Source: JAPLST01 sp964397565
Lineage (GTDB): Bacteria; Auribacterota; UBA3054; JAPLST01
NCBI GenBank assembly: GCA_964397565.1
Contig: CAYNJC010000002.1
Location: 135,390-199,389 of the forward strand
DNA: 64,000 bases
Direction of reading: 5' to 3'
Made by a program: the position numbers and the translations under genes. The notes beneath the pieces were generated by a model. The model was not told the origin of the DNA and ran no database searches. It saw only the letters and a program-made list of their open reading frames with translations. This document shows positions 17,299-29,313 of this stretch, in pieces. Each line of letters starts with the position of its first letter. Within the stretch, counting starts at the first letter, position 1.

Positions 17299-18341
17299 AC
17301 ATTTCCTACTTCTTCGTGAGTTAAGCAATGCACACTGCCGAGACCCCAGACAAGGTCAACGGCATGCACACCAACAACAGTGCGCGTGGGAAACAGTTCG
17401 GCCAAGATGCCCAGCGCCACGCGATCATTGGGATCGTTGAAGGTCGGCACCAGCACCAGTGATGTGCCAATGTAAAAGTTGGCGTAACTGGCCGGCAGAC
17501 GCTGGCCGGCATACCACAGCGGCGCGGGCATGGGCAGCGGCACGACGCGAATGCGCGCGCCATCGGCCGTGCGCGCAGCCTGCAGGCGCTCGGCGTTTTC
17601 GCACAAGGCGCGCGCGTTGACATCGTTGCGGTTATGCTCCTGCACCAGCACCACCGTGTCGCGGCTGACAAAGCGGCACAGATCGTCCACGTGCCCGTGC
17701 GTGTCATCGCCGGCAATGCCACGCCCGAGCCAAATGACCGCGCGCGCGCCCAGACAGTCGCGCAAGCATACTTCGTAGTCGCTTTTGCTCATGCCGGGAT
17801 TGCGCACCTGGGTGCGTTGATCCAGCAGGCATTCCTCAGTAGTGATAAAGGTGCCGGCGCCATTCGCATCCAGCGCGCCGCCTTCCAGCACGACTGGCCG
17901 ATCCTGCCACCGCGCCTGGCGCAGCGGCAGTTTCAGCAACCGCGCAACGCGGGGTGGAATCTCTTTGTCCTTGGTGAAATCGCGGTACTTGGCCCAGCCA
18001 TTGAAGGCAAACTGCACCAAGGAAAGGGCGCCACGCCGGCCGTTGCGCACAAAGAACGGCATGAAGTCGCGCGTCCAACTGCGGTCATACGGCCCGCGCA
18101 CGAATGAGATATTGGCGAGATCGGCCTGCGCGCGCAGCAGCACGGCGCGTGCGCGCCGCTCCTGCGCCGCATCCGCCACCATGATGCGCACCCGCTCACT
18201 GCGCGCCAACAGCCGGGCCAGCTCGGCATACACCCAGTACGCCGGCACGATTTTGCCGGGCCAGTCGGTCGGGTTCTTCGGCCACGCCAGCCAGGTGGCG
18301 GCATGCGGCTCAAATTCGGCTGGCAGGCGCGCGGACGACAC
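17286..18341 (-). CDS. aguA: Agmatine deiminase (peptidyl-arginine deiminase family)
   Basis: 351 residues with GTG start at 18341. Converts agmatine to N-carbamoylputrescine and ammonia, for putrescine synthesis or arginine breakdown. Guanidino-group hydrolase landmarks: ATWLAWPKNP near the start, YDRSWTRDFMPFFV, EGGALDANGAGTFITTEECLL, GDDTHGHVDDLCRF (catalytic His) and the terminal catalytic Cys in WGLGSVHCLTHEE. The frame is open to 18617, but the part upstream of 18341 translates heptamer repeats and another intergenic repeat. The GTG begins the conserved protein (SSARLPAEFEPH) and gives the normal family length. No Shine-Dalgarno; the heptamer array ends 6 bases before it. No aguB is seen in the window. 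Confidence 0.88.
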   Translation of the reverse strand: MSSARLPAEFEPHAATWLAWPKNPTDWPGKIVPAYWVYAELARLLARSERVRIMVADAAQERRARAVLLRAQADLANISFVRGPYDRSWTRDFMPFFVRNGRRGALSLVQFAFNGWAKYRDFTKDKEIPPRVARLLKLPLRQARWQDRPVVLEGGALDANGAGTFITTEECLLDQRTQVRNPGMSKSDYEVCLRDCLGARAVIWLGRGIAGDDTHGHVDDLCRFVSRDTVVLVQEHNRNDVNARALCENAERLQAARTADGARIRVVPLPMPAPLWYAGQRLPASYANFYIGTSLVLVPTFNDPNDRVALGILAELFPTRTVVGVHAVDLVWGLGSVHCLTHEEVGNVCDS

Positions 18342-18347
18342 AACGGC

Positions 18348-18375
18348 AATCAGTGATCGGTAATCAGTGATCGGT
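18348..18375. repeat. Heptamer array (4 units) before aguA
   Basis: Read on the minus strand: ACCGATC, ACTGATT, ACCGATC, ACTGATT, then 6 bases and the GTG start of aguA. Alternating units make it a 14-base repeat with 7-base sub-period. Confidence 0.85.
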
Positions 18376-18441
18376 GCAGCCTTTCCGCTTTCTTCGTGCC
18401 TTCGCGGCTTCGCGGCCATCTTCATACCATTAATCAGTGCA

Positions 18442-18471
18442 GCAGATGCGCGGCACGGAGGCCGCTCCCAC
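18442..18471. repeat. Dispersed intergenic repeat, GGGAGCG-type, copy 1
   Basis: Contains CACGGAGGCCGCTCCCAC. Other copies lie at 21986-22016, 22171-22200 and, twice, within 46141-46209, always between genes and in both orientations. Confidence 0.6.
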
Positions 18472-18538
18472 ATTACGGAACGCGGCAGCGGTTTCACCCG
18501 GCGACTGCGCTCCCGCTTTGCTGCAGACTCGCACCACG

Positions 18539-20347
18539 TCACTTGCCGCCCGCCGGAGTGCTCTGCAGAATCTGGCCTGCGGCAGCAGCGCCGGCGGTCT
18601 TCTCCAGATCGGTCCACAAGGTGCCCGCGCCGGTGTGCACCAGCCGTACTTTCAAGTCCGCCGGCAGGGCCTGCGCAACCTGATAGCGCGTGTAGGCCGT
18701 CGGGCTGCCAAAGGCGTTGACTTTGAGCTGCTGCCCCTGCGCCTCGGCCTCACCAGACCAACGCTTGACATCGGCCTGGGCCTGGCCCAAGACGGTGACG
18801 CGCTCGGCATCCAGCGCGGCGATTTGCAGTTGCTTTTCTGCCACCAGCTTGCGCGTCGCCGCCTCAATTTGGCCGGACTCGCGCTGCTTTTCGGCATTGA
18901 CCACCGCCACGGCCGCCGACGCCTGGGCCTCCACGCCGCGCGTGCGTTGCCCAATCATCGAGGTCTCGCGCTGCAAATCCGCCGCCGATTGTTTCGTGTT
19001 CTGCCACACCTTCGAGGTGATCTCGCGCTCGGCTGCAACATAACGCTGGCGGATTGGTTGCAGCAGCGCCTGCGGCAAAATGATGTTGCGAATGAAGGCC
19101 GAGTGCACCACAATGTTCTTGCGCGCGCCCACGTCCGAGAGCGTCTTGCGAAAGGCGTCCTGAAACAGCTCGCGGCGCTCACCCGACAGAAAGTCCTTGG
19201 CGGCAAACATCGACCCCTGCAATCGGCCAATCGACTGGCTCTGCGGAATGATGATCTTATCCTCGACGGCGGCCACATCGCCGAATTCGGCCATCACTTC
19301 GGCGACATCCTGCGGCAGCAACTCCCACTCAATGGTCGCATCGAGCGAGATCGTAAAGGCGTCTTTCGAGGGAAAGGTGATTGCCTCCGGCGCGGGACGC
19401 GCCCCACTGCCGTCTTTGGCGGCTTCGACGGTCTTGACTTCCACGCCCTGTTGCGCAATCTGGCGCATGCGATTGGATGCGATGATCTTTTCCGTCTTTT
19501 CCTTGTCCGTGTTCGAATAGGATTTCTCGAGCCAGGTACCCCAGCGTTTTGACTTTTCATCGTAATCGGCCTTCTGGCGCTGCTGCGCCTCGGCCAAATC
19601 GTCGTACACGGCACCGGGCGCTGCGGCCTCGCGTCCCGCCTTCGACGGCGCCGCGGGCGCCGCATTGACGAGTGTGCTCATCTGCTGCTGGCTCGCGCGC
19701 AAATTGTACGCCGCCAACGTTGGCGGCGCAAACGTCACCTGATTGATCCCGATTTCGACGGCGCTGACGCTCAACTCGTACGGATTGATAAAGTAAATGC
19801 CCGGTTGCAGAATCTCGCGGCGTAAGCCCTTCTCGCCCACGCCGGCAAAACGATTGGTGGTGGACGTGCCCAAGTTTGCGCGCACCAAGCCGACATAGCC
19901 GGGCGCAATGACCACCGCGTCGCGCAGCTCCAGCGTGTAGCCATGCGGATTCAGGCGATGCAGGCCGGGCGTCAGCACCCGCCGCCAGATGCCTTTTTCA
20001 TCATCGTTAACCAGTACGCGGCCGGCTTCCGGCTCTTTCCCGACTTTCGCCGTCACTACCCCGATCTTGCCCGGCGGAATGAGCATGCACGGCTTGACTT
20101 CAACCAGCGTCGTCACGGGGTTGATCAGATGCCGGCCTTCACCCAGGACCGCGGCTTGCACGCCGCGCTGGCCGGGCTCCGCCAGAATTTGTTTGTCACG
20201 CAACGGCGTGCCCGTCTTCTTGATGACCACGCCCATGTAGCCCGGCTCGATGTACACAAAAAACGCATTCCAGAGCAGAACCATCAACAATAGCACGATC
20301 ACACTCAGCGTCGCAACGCCGGCAATTATTGGTCCAAGTGCTTTCAT
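18539..20347 (-). CDS. SPFH/Band 7 membrane protein with triplicated N-terminal repeats
   Basis: 602 residues. A membrane anchor at residues about 7-29 is followed by three similar segments of about 75 residues. Each opens with PG-x-x-G-(V/L)-V and closes with L-x-(P/E)-G-x-x-x-x-NP: YIEPGYMGVV to EGRHLINP, IPPGKIGVV to TPGLHRLNP, IAPGYVGLV to QPGIYFINP. An SPFH core follows (FTISLDATIEWELL, VVHSAFIRNIILPQALL), then a long Ala/Glu/Gln-rich coiled coil (AEREITSKVWQNTKQSAAD to QADVKRWSGEAEAQ). Family members (prohibitin, flotillin, HflK/C) form large membrane rings. Start at 20347 has AAGGA 7 bases upstream. It is 10 bases after its paralogue at 20358, so the two should be co-translated and probably form a mixed complex. 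No function can be named. Confidence 0.85.
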   Translation of the reverse strand: MKALGPIIAGVATLSVIVLLLMVLLWNAFFVYIEPGYMGVVIKKTGTPLRDKQILAEPGQRGVQAAVLGEGRHLINPVTTLVEVKPCMLIPPGKIGVVTAKVGKEPEAGRVLVNDDEKGIWRRVLTPGLHRLNPHGYTLELRDAVVIAPGYVGLVRANLGTSTTNRFAGVGEKGLRREILQPGIYFINPYELSVSAVEIGINQVTFAPPTLAAYNLRASQQQMSTLVNAAPAAPSKAGREAAAPGAVYDDLAEAQQRQKADYDEKSKRWGTWLEKSYSNTDKEKTEKIIASNRMRQIAQQGVEVKTVEAAKDGSGARPAPEAITFPSKDAFTISLDATIEWELLPQDVAEVMAEFGDVAAVEDKIIIPQSQSIGRLQGSMFAAKDFLSGERRELFQDAFRKTLSDVGARKNIVVHSAFIRNIILPQALLQPIRQRYVAAEREITSKVWQNTKQSAADLQRETSMIGQRTRGVEAQASAAVAVVNAEKQRESGQIEAATRKLVAEKQLQIAALDAERVTVLGQAQADVKRWSGEAEAQGQQLKVNAFGSPTAYTRYQVAQALPADLKVRLVHTGAGTLWTDLEKTAGAAAAGQILQSTPAGGK

Positions 20348-20357
20348 GGTTTTTTCC

Positions 20358-21842
20358 TTATTTCTCGTTGGCGACGGGCTGCAAGATTTTGCCGACAGCA
20401 CTGTCATCGCTGGTAAAGATGGTGTCAATGCGCTTGCCTAGCGCGCGCTGCATTTCGTAATTGGCCAACGTGTCGCCGGTGCCAAAGGCTTTGACGGCCT
20501 GCGTCTGCGCCTCGGCCTCGGCTTTGTGACCCAGCAGAATCACATCCGCCGTGGCTTTGCCGCGTTTGCGGAGGGCCTCGGCGTCAAGCTTGGCGGCCTC
20601 AAGATCGGTCGCGGCCACAACCAGTTTCTGCTCCTGCTCGACCAGCGCAACGACTTGGCGATTGGTCACGCCAATGATGGTCTGCAGCTTTTCGGTTTCG
20701 GCCTCGACCGTGCGCTTCTGCAGGCCGGCCTGCGCTTCGCGCGCGGCCAGTTCCTGATCGGCGCGGGCCTGCTCGATCTGGCTCACATTGCGGGCCAACT
20801 CTTCTTTGGCCACTTCGCGTTCGCGGATCGGTTCCGCAATTTCCTCGGGCGGATCAATGTCGGCGATCAAGACCGACTTGATGTCCACGCCCTTGGCCTT
20901 GCACGTCGCCCGCACGCGCTCGAACAAGTTGCTCTGGAAAACAATGCGCGAGGCGCCGGCGATATATTCCGGCGCTGAATATTGCGAACCGATGATACGC
21001 CCGAAGCCGCGCAAGGCAGGCACGACAATTTTTTGCAGGATCTCATTGGAATCTTCATTGGCCCCCTGTTCGCCGATGCGGACCAGCACTTCCGGCGCGC
21101 GCGCGGCGTCCACCGCCCACTCGACGATCAGCAGCACGCGCATGTCAAAGCCGTCGCTGGTCGGAAACCGCAAGGCATTGTCACCAAACATTTCATGGCG
21201 TTGCGAGCGCACGTCCATCAAGTCAACCCGCTGCGCATACGGGTTCAGATAGTACACGCCCGGCTGCAAGACATCCGGCTGCACACCTTTCTCACCCGGC
21301 TGGACGACGAAGACATCCCGATTGCGCGGCGCGCGGCCGGCCAATTCGGTGACGATGCCGACAAAGCCGATCGGGATCTCAATCGCCGGAAATTCCTCGA
21401 CCGCGAAGGCATACGGATTGATGCGATGATTGCCCAGCATCAGCACATCGCGCAGCAACCCTTTTTGGTTGGCATCGGCGAAGAGCTTGCCGGTCTGCAG
21501 CTCAGCGTCGCTCATGTCCTCGCCAAAGCGCCGGGTCAAGACGCCGACCTGCCCGGCCGGTATCGTCGTGATCTTGTGCACGCGCCAATCCCACAGCAAG
21601 GGATTATAGAAGAAGCGGCCCTCCGGCAAGACTGCCAGTTGGATGCCTTTGTAGGAGGCATCCGGCGCGATGATCGTCCCGCTCGGCAAATCCTTGCCGG
21701 TCTTCTTGATCAAGACGACAATCTCACCGGACTCGACCTCGATCCGGCAGCCATACCAGATAAACGCGCTGATCGCCACAAGCCCGATCAGCAGCGTCAG
21801 CAGGACTCCTGCGGATGACTTGACTGGTGCACCAGAGTTCAT
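20358..21842 (-). CDS. SPFH/Band 7 membrane protein, paralogue of the neighbouring gene
   Basis: 494 residues. A membrane segment at about 12-30 is followed by the same three repeats as in the neighbour: GEIVVLIKKTG to EGRFFYNP, GQVGVLTRRFG to LGNHRINP, GFVGIVTELAG to QPGVYYLNP. Next come the SPFH core (FDMRVLLIVEWAVD, RVRATCKAKGVDIKSVLIADIDPPEE) and a coiled coil (EREVAKEELARNVSQIEQA to LEAAKLDAEALRKRGKATAD). The start has GGAAGG 6 bases upstream. A good promoter lies about 60 bases upstream, making this the first gene of a two-gene operon. Shorter than its partner mainly in the linker between repeats and core. Confidence 0.85.
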   Translation of the reverse strand: MNSGAPVKSSAGVLLTLLIGLVAISAFIWYGCRIEVESGEIVVLIKKTGKDLPSGTIIAPDASYKGIQLAVLPEGRFFYNPLLWDWRVHKITTIPAGQVGVLTRRFGEDMSDAELQTGKLFADANQKGLLRDVLMLGNHRINPYAFAVEEFPAIEIPIGFVGIVTELAGRAPRNRDVFVVQPGEKGVQPDVLQPGVYYLNPYAQRVDLMDVRSQRHEMFGDNALRFPTSDGFDMRVLLIVEWAVDAARAPEVLVRIGEQGANEDSNEILQKIVVPALRGFGRIIGSQYSAPEYIAGASRIVFQSNLFERVRATCKAKGVDIKSVLIADIDPPEEIAEPIREREVAKEELARNVSQIEQARADQELAAREAQAGLQKRTVEAETEKLQTIIGVTNRQVVALVEQEQKLVVAATDLEAAKLDAEALRKRGKATADVILLGHKAEAEAQTQAVKAFGTGDTLANYEMQRALGKRIDTIFTSDDSAVGKILQPVANEK

Positions 21843-21901
21843 ACTGCGCCTTCCATGGCGATGTTATGAGAACCGGCAGTTCTGACTGCCATTATAGAGA
21901 G

Positions 21902-21930
21902 ATTATAGCACAAGCCCGCCCGCGGCGCAA
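21902..21930 (-). promoter_or_regulatory. Promoter of the SPFH gene pair
   Basis: On the minus strand: TTGCGC (21930-21925), 17-base spacer, TGC-TATAAT (-10 at 21907-21902, extended type). Leader of about 50 bases to the 21842 start. A second TATAAT-like box lies about 12 bases closer to the gene. Confidence 0.65.
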
Positions 21931-21985
21931 AACGGCATGGATTCCAAGATCCGCGACGCTGCAGGACAGGTGCGGCAGCTGCAGA

Positions 21986-22016
21986 GTGGGAGCGACCTCC
22001 GTGTCGCGAATCTGCC
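21986..22016. repeat. Dispersed intergenic repeat, GGGAGCG-type, copy 2
   Basis: GTGGGAGCGACCTCCGTGTC followed by GCGAATCTGCC. A close relative sits 185 bases further on, at 22171-22200. Confidence 0.65.
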
Positions 22017-22074
22017 GTCCCCCTTTGCCAAAAGGGGGTGGCCGCGCGGCGCGGCCGGGGGATTTTGCAGCCCA

Positions 22075-22116
22075 CCGATGCAGCCGTAGTAGCGCCGACG
22101 TCTCGCCGGCAGAAAT
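22075..22116 (+). repeat. Left 42-base inverted repeat bracketing DinJ-YafQ
   Basis: Starts CCGATGCAGCCGTAGTAGCG and ends CGCCGGCAGAAAT. The reverse complement occurs at 23176-23217 with one mismatch in 42. It contains an inner palindrome of the form GCCGnCGTCTCGCCGGC. Confidence 0.85.
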
Positions 22117-22170
22117 GCTGCCACGAAGGCAGAACGATTGATTGGTATGTCGGTGGTATGTGCAGAAAGA

Positions 22171-22200
22171 GCGGGAGCGGCCCCCGTGCCGCGAATGCTG
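22171..22200. repeat. Dispersed intergenic repeat, GGGAGCG-type, copy 3
   Basis: GCGGGAGCGGCCCCCGTGCC then GCGAATGCTG, same orientation as the copy at 21986. Confidence 0.6.
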
Positions 22201-22247
22201 CCGCTGTTTCAGCACCGACGTACCGAAGCACCGACAACTGACGCACC

Positions 22248-22277
22248 TTGACAAGTGTATCCCGTTTGTGCTACACT
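22248..22277 (+). promoter_or_regulatory. Promoter of the DinJ-YafQ operon
   Basis: TTGACA (22248-22253), 18-base spacer, TACACT (22272-22277). GGAG precedes the dinJ ATG at proper spacing. Confidence 0.7.
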
Positions 22278-22297
22278 TAGCCAACAATGGAGATGTT

Positions 22298-22558
22298 ATG
22301 GCACGCACCGCAATGATCCGTGCGCGGATCGAACCGCGCTTGAAGTCGACGGTTGACCTCTTGCTGACCCGCCTTGGGTTAAACACGACGCAGGCAATCA
22401 CGCTGTTTTATCGCCAGGTGGAACTGCGCAAAGGCTTGCCGTTCGATGTGGCCATACCCAACGCCGAAACCCGTGCCACCTTTGCCGCCACCGACGCTGG
22501 CCGCGCCACTGTCCGGTGCAAATCGGCGGACGACCTGTTCAAACGACTGGACCTTTGA
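22298..22558 (+). CDS. dinJ: RelB/DinJ-family antitoxin
   Basis: 86 residues. The N-terminal ribbon-helix-helix reads MARTAMIRARIEPRLKST, followed by VDLLLTRLGLNTTQAITLFYRQV, the classic RelB/DinJ helix pair that binds operator DNA. The C-terminal DAGRATVRCKSADDLFKRL should wrap the toxin. ATG at 22298 has GGAG at 22289-22292. Its stop overlaps the toxin start by one base, as usual for type II systems. The pair sits between 42-base inverted repeats. Confidence 0.9.
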   Translation: MARTAMIRARIEPRLKSTVDLLLTRLGLNTTQAITLFYRQVELRKGLPFDVAIPNAETRATFAATDAGRATVRCKSADDLFKRLDL

Positions 22559-22827
22559 TGCTGTGCCCGTCCTATACCCGCCGATTCGAAAAGGACCTGG
22601 CGCTCATGCGCCGGCGCGGCAAGGATGCTGAGAAAATCAAACACGTGATGCTTGCACTGGTGCAGGAGCTACCTTTGCTCGCCCCTCACCGTGACCATAC
22701 ATTGTCCGGCGCGTTTGCCAGTCGAAGAGAATGCCACATCGAACCGGACTGGCTCCTTATCTACAAAGTAGCACCGGGTGAAATCATCTTCGAGCGCACG
22801 GGCACACATGCCGATCTCTTTGAGTGA
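22558..22827 (+). CDS. yafQ: YafQ/RelE-family mRNA interferase toxin
   Basis: 89 residues, basic. The start CPSYTRRFEKDLALMRRRGKD and the middle segment HTLSGAFASRRECHIEPDWLLIYK, ending in EIIFERTGTHADLFE, match YafQ, a ribosome-dependent endoribonuclease. Catalytic His residues of YafQ type are in PHRDHTL, RECHIEPDW and GTHADLF. It is neutralised by the preceding DinJ-type antitoxin. Confidence 0.92.
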   Translation: MLCPSYTRRFEKDLALMRRRGKDAEKIKHVMLALVQELPLLAPHRDHTLSGAFASRRECHIEPDWLLIYKVAPGEIIFERTGTHADLFE

Positions 22828-23303
22828 TGGCGCTTGTGGCAACATCTATGCGCCGATGCCACAGATGCGGGCAATGTAGCGGCGCTGCTGTTGGAAGATA
22901 GAAGAAACAAGCCCCGCGCGGAGCGCGTGGCGTACTTGCTGGTACTCTTTGGTACTCTTTGCGCGCTTTGCGTTCTATTGTGGCGAAATTAACCAATGAT
23001 GTTTTTGCTAATGCGTTGGTGTGGTTTGTCTGAATAATCGGCAACATCCGCGGCATCTGCGGTAATTTCTTTTGCAGCGACATAATTTGAGGTACATGCC
23101 CGGTTTTCTTCGTGGCTTCGGGACTGTGTGACAATATGTTGCTGCATCGGCGTAATCAGCGGATAAACATACGGTATTTCTGCCGGCGAGACGCCGGCGC
23201 TACTACGGCTGCATCGGCGGGCAGGGCCTGCCTGCCCTACCCTGAATCTGGTAACGCGAGAGCGTCAACTACAGCACACTGACGGTGGCTGCTTTCGTTG
23301 GCC
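22828..23303. other. Intergenic region after the toxin gene
   Basis: 476 bases without a credible gene. It contains a twice-repeated GGTACTCTTT (10-base period, about 22941-22960), the right 42-base inverted repeat, and a hairpin GGGCAGG-GCCTG-CCTGCCC at about 23220-23238 that could terminate transcription. Confidence 0.55.
23176..23217 (-). repeat. Right 42-base inverted repeat bracketing DinJ-YafQ
   Basis: Reverse complement of 22075-22116 with a single mismatch. The unit from 22075 to 23217 is 1143 bases and carries only the toxin-antitoxin pair. Confidence 0.85.
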
Positions 23304-27203
<3,900 letters not shown>

Positions 27204-27225
27204 GTGGGGTTGACCACCAACAGCG

Positions 27226-29082
27226 TTACGGATTAAGCGTGTCCTCTATGTCGCCGCAGTGCAGCATGGCCGCGCCAAAATAGGGATTCATGACTTGCTC
27301 CTCGGCTTGCAGCCAATCGGCGCCGCGGCCGTCAAACGCCATCGGGCAATGCACGCGGTACAGCGTGACAGGCGGCCGCACCGCGTAGGTTGTTAGCATG
27401 CCAATCAACGCGCGCGACACTTCATCAAATTGTTGACGCGCGGCCATGAGCGTCGCGGCCTTGGCCAACGCCGCAAGCGACAGCTTCAGTCGTGTGCAAT
27501 CAGCAGTAATTGTCGTTTGCACCGCCGGCGCTTCGCCGGTCACGTTCACCGCCACAACACGCTGTAAAAAGTGTTGCGCGTGGTTGTGCGCATTAGTGAG
27601 ATCGTCCTGTGCCAGCGCGCGTTGGACGGCCAAGTAGGCTTCGATAAAGGTGCGCATGTGCGTCTGCAGCGCCGGCGAAACCCGAAGTGCTTGTTGAAGC
27701 GGCTGTGGCGCGACTGACGGCGCGCGTGCGGGATTCATCGCGCTTGGTTTCGCGAGAATTTGGGCGGTGCTGTCGATTTTGAAGGTGCCGTTGACCACGA
27801 CCCGTTCGCCTTCGTCCAGGCCGGCGTGGACAAGGTAATATTCTCCCGCGCGCGGGCCCAGCGTAATGGTTCGGCCTTCAAACGTGCCGGGCGCGTTCGG
27901 CACGGCCACATAGACCACTGACCGTACCCCGGTCAAGATCGGCGCTGAGGCGGGAATGACCAAGGAGGGTTGTGCAGCGGCCTCGTCTACTGCGGCATAG
28001 CCGAGTGATTCGACCGGTACCAAGGCCATGCCACACACGTCACACTTCCCAGGCGCGCGCTTGATCACCTCGGGATGCATCGAACAGACCCAGGCGCCCT
28101 TGAGCACCGGGTCCATCGCATGCTCGCCCGCGGCAATGCGCGAGCGCACAATGGCATTCGCCAAGAAGCCGGGTTTGAGGTTGCCGTCGGGATTCGGTAC
28201 ATTGACCCGCACAGCGACGGTGCGCGTCATGGTGTTCAACACCGGCGAAATAAACGTGACCATGCCGGTGAAGGTCAGTCCCGGCTGCGCATCCACCGTA
28301 AACGTCACCGGCTGGCCATAGCGCAGCCAGGGCAAGTCTGATTCGTAGGCATCCAGGATCAGCCAGACATTGGCCAGATCGGCGATGGTGTAGATCGAAA
28401 ACCCGGTTTCGATGTACATGCCTTCCACGCCTTGTTTTTCGATCACCGTGCCGCGCAACGGCGAGTACACATCCGCATACAATTGCGGTTGGCCGGTGCG
28501 TTCGAGCGTCTGCACCTGTTGTTCGGTGAGGCCGGAGAGCAGCAGGCGCTCGCGCCCAGGGGCGTTGGTGCTCGCGTCTGATTGCCGCGCGATGAGATAC
28601 TCCGCCTGCATCACATATAATTCCTGACTGTACAACTGCGCCAGATGATCACCTTTGTTGATGTGGACGCCGGTGTAGTCAACATAGAGCCGGTCAATTC
28701 TGCCGCCGACCCGCGCCGTGATGTGCGCCAGGCGTGATTCATCTGCAGCAATCTTACCCACCAGCGGAATACTGACCGGCACCAGCTTGCGCTCAACCGG
28801 CGCGGTCCGCACTTCCGCGAGTTGCAGCGCGTTGGAGGACAGCGTCACCTGGCGTGATGCGCCTTGCTCCGTGCCGCCGCTGCTGACCGGAATCAAGTCC
28901 ATGCCGCAGATCGGACACTGCCCCGGCTTGGGCTGCCGAATCTGCGGATGCATTGCGCACGTCCAGGTCGTCGCGTGGTCTGCGTGTGTTGCTGAAGCAG
29001 GCGGGGCGGACTTATTACAGCTAGTCAGCAACGGCACTAAACTGAACAACATTGCACCTGCCAGCGCCGCATGCATTCTCAT
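27226..29082 (-). CDS. cusB: RND efflux periplasmic adaptor (CusB type) with two heavy-metal-binding domains
   Basis: 618 residues. Lipoprotein signal ending in the lipobox LLTSC, so it is likely anchored to a membrane. Domain order: heavy-metal-binding domain 1 (TCAMHPQIRQPKPGQCPICGMDLIPV-like, residues about 41-66); membrane-fusion barrel and lipoyl core (GGRIDRLYVDYTGVHINKGD, ADVYSPLRGTVIEKQGVEG, LILDAYESDLPWLRYGQPV); a second heavy-metal-binding domain inserted at about 330-357 (VCSMHPEVIKRAPGKCDVCG); the end of the adaptor (EYYLVHAGLDEGERVVVNGTFKIDS); and a C-terminal DUF3347-like helical domain (VSPALQTHMRTFIEAYLAVQRAL). The two M-H-P...C-x-x-C-G-M sites fit Cu(I)/Ag(I) capture. It lies upstream of cusA in one operon. 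Confidence 0.9.
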   Translation of the reverse strand: MRMHAALAGAMLFSLVPLLTSCNKSAPPASATHADHATTWTCAMHPQIRQPKPGQCPICGMDLIPVSSGGTEQGASRQVTLSSNALQLAEVRTAPVERKLVPVSIPLVGKIAADESRLAHITARVGGRIDRLYVDYTGVHINKGDHLAQLYSQELYVMQAEYLIARQSDASTNAPGRERLLLSGLTEQQVQTLERTGQPQLYADVYSPLRGTVIEKQGVEGMYIETGFSIYTIADLANVWLILDAYESDLPWLRYGQPVTFTVDAQPGLTFTGMVTFISPVLNTMTRTVAVRVNVPNPDGNLKPGFLANAIVRSRIAAGEHAMDPVLKGAWVCSMHPEVIKRAPGKCDVCGMALVPVESLGYAAVDEAAAQPSLVIPASAPILTGVRSVVYVAVPNAPGTFEGRTITLGPRAGEYYLVHAGLDEGERVVVNGTFKIDSTAQILAKPSAMNPARAPSVAPQPLQQALRVSPALQTHMRTFIEAYLAVQRALAQDDLTNAHNHAQHFLQRVVAVNVTGEAPAVQTTITADCTRLKLSLAALAKAATLMAARQQFDEVSRALIGMLTTYAVRPPVTLYRVHCPMAFDGRGADWLQAEEQVMNPYFGAAMLHCGDIEDTLNP

Positions 29083-29168
29083 GGTCGAACCCCGTTTCCG
29101 GTTGATGTTCGCAAAACGTTCTGTGCTAGTATACTCTTTAATTCAATGGCTGGCACCATCTTCAGCAA

Positions 29169-29229
29169 AAAAAGGCCACGCCGGACGGCGGCGGCCTTCA
29201 ATTCCGACTGCCGTCACGGTGGCCTTTTT
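29169..29229 (-). terminator. Terminator hairpin between the 29314 gene and cusB
   Basis: 11-base arms AAAAAGGCCAC (29169-29179) and its complement (29219-29229). Read on the minus strand it ends in a run of seven T after the stem. It should at least partly terminate transcripts from the 29314 gene before the adaptor gene. Confidence 0.7.
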
Positions 29230-29313
29230 GTGCCGGGATGCTGCGTCAACACAAGCCCGACCGAAGTTGCCCAAGACCGAGCGCGTTTCCATGAAGAATA
29301 TCCTGCAACAGCC

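Noticed and set aside
18342..18617. Longer N-terminus for agmatine deiminase
   Set aside because: The extra 92 codons cover the heptamer array and a dispersed repeat and are not part of the family.
22941..22960. Twice-repeated GGTACTCTTT as a further heptamer array
   Set aside because: The period is 10 and there are only two units.
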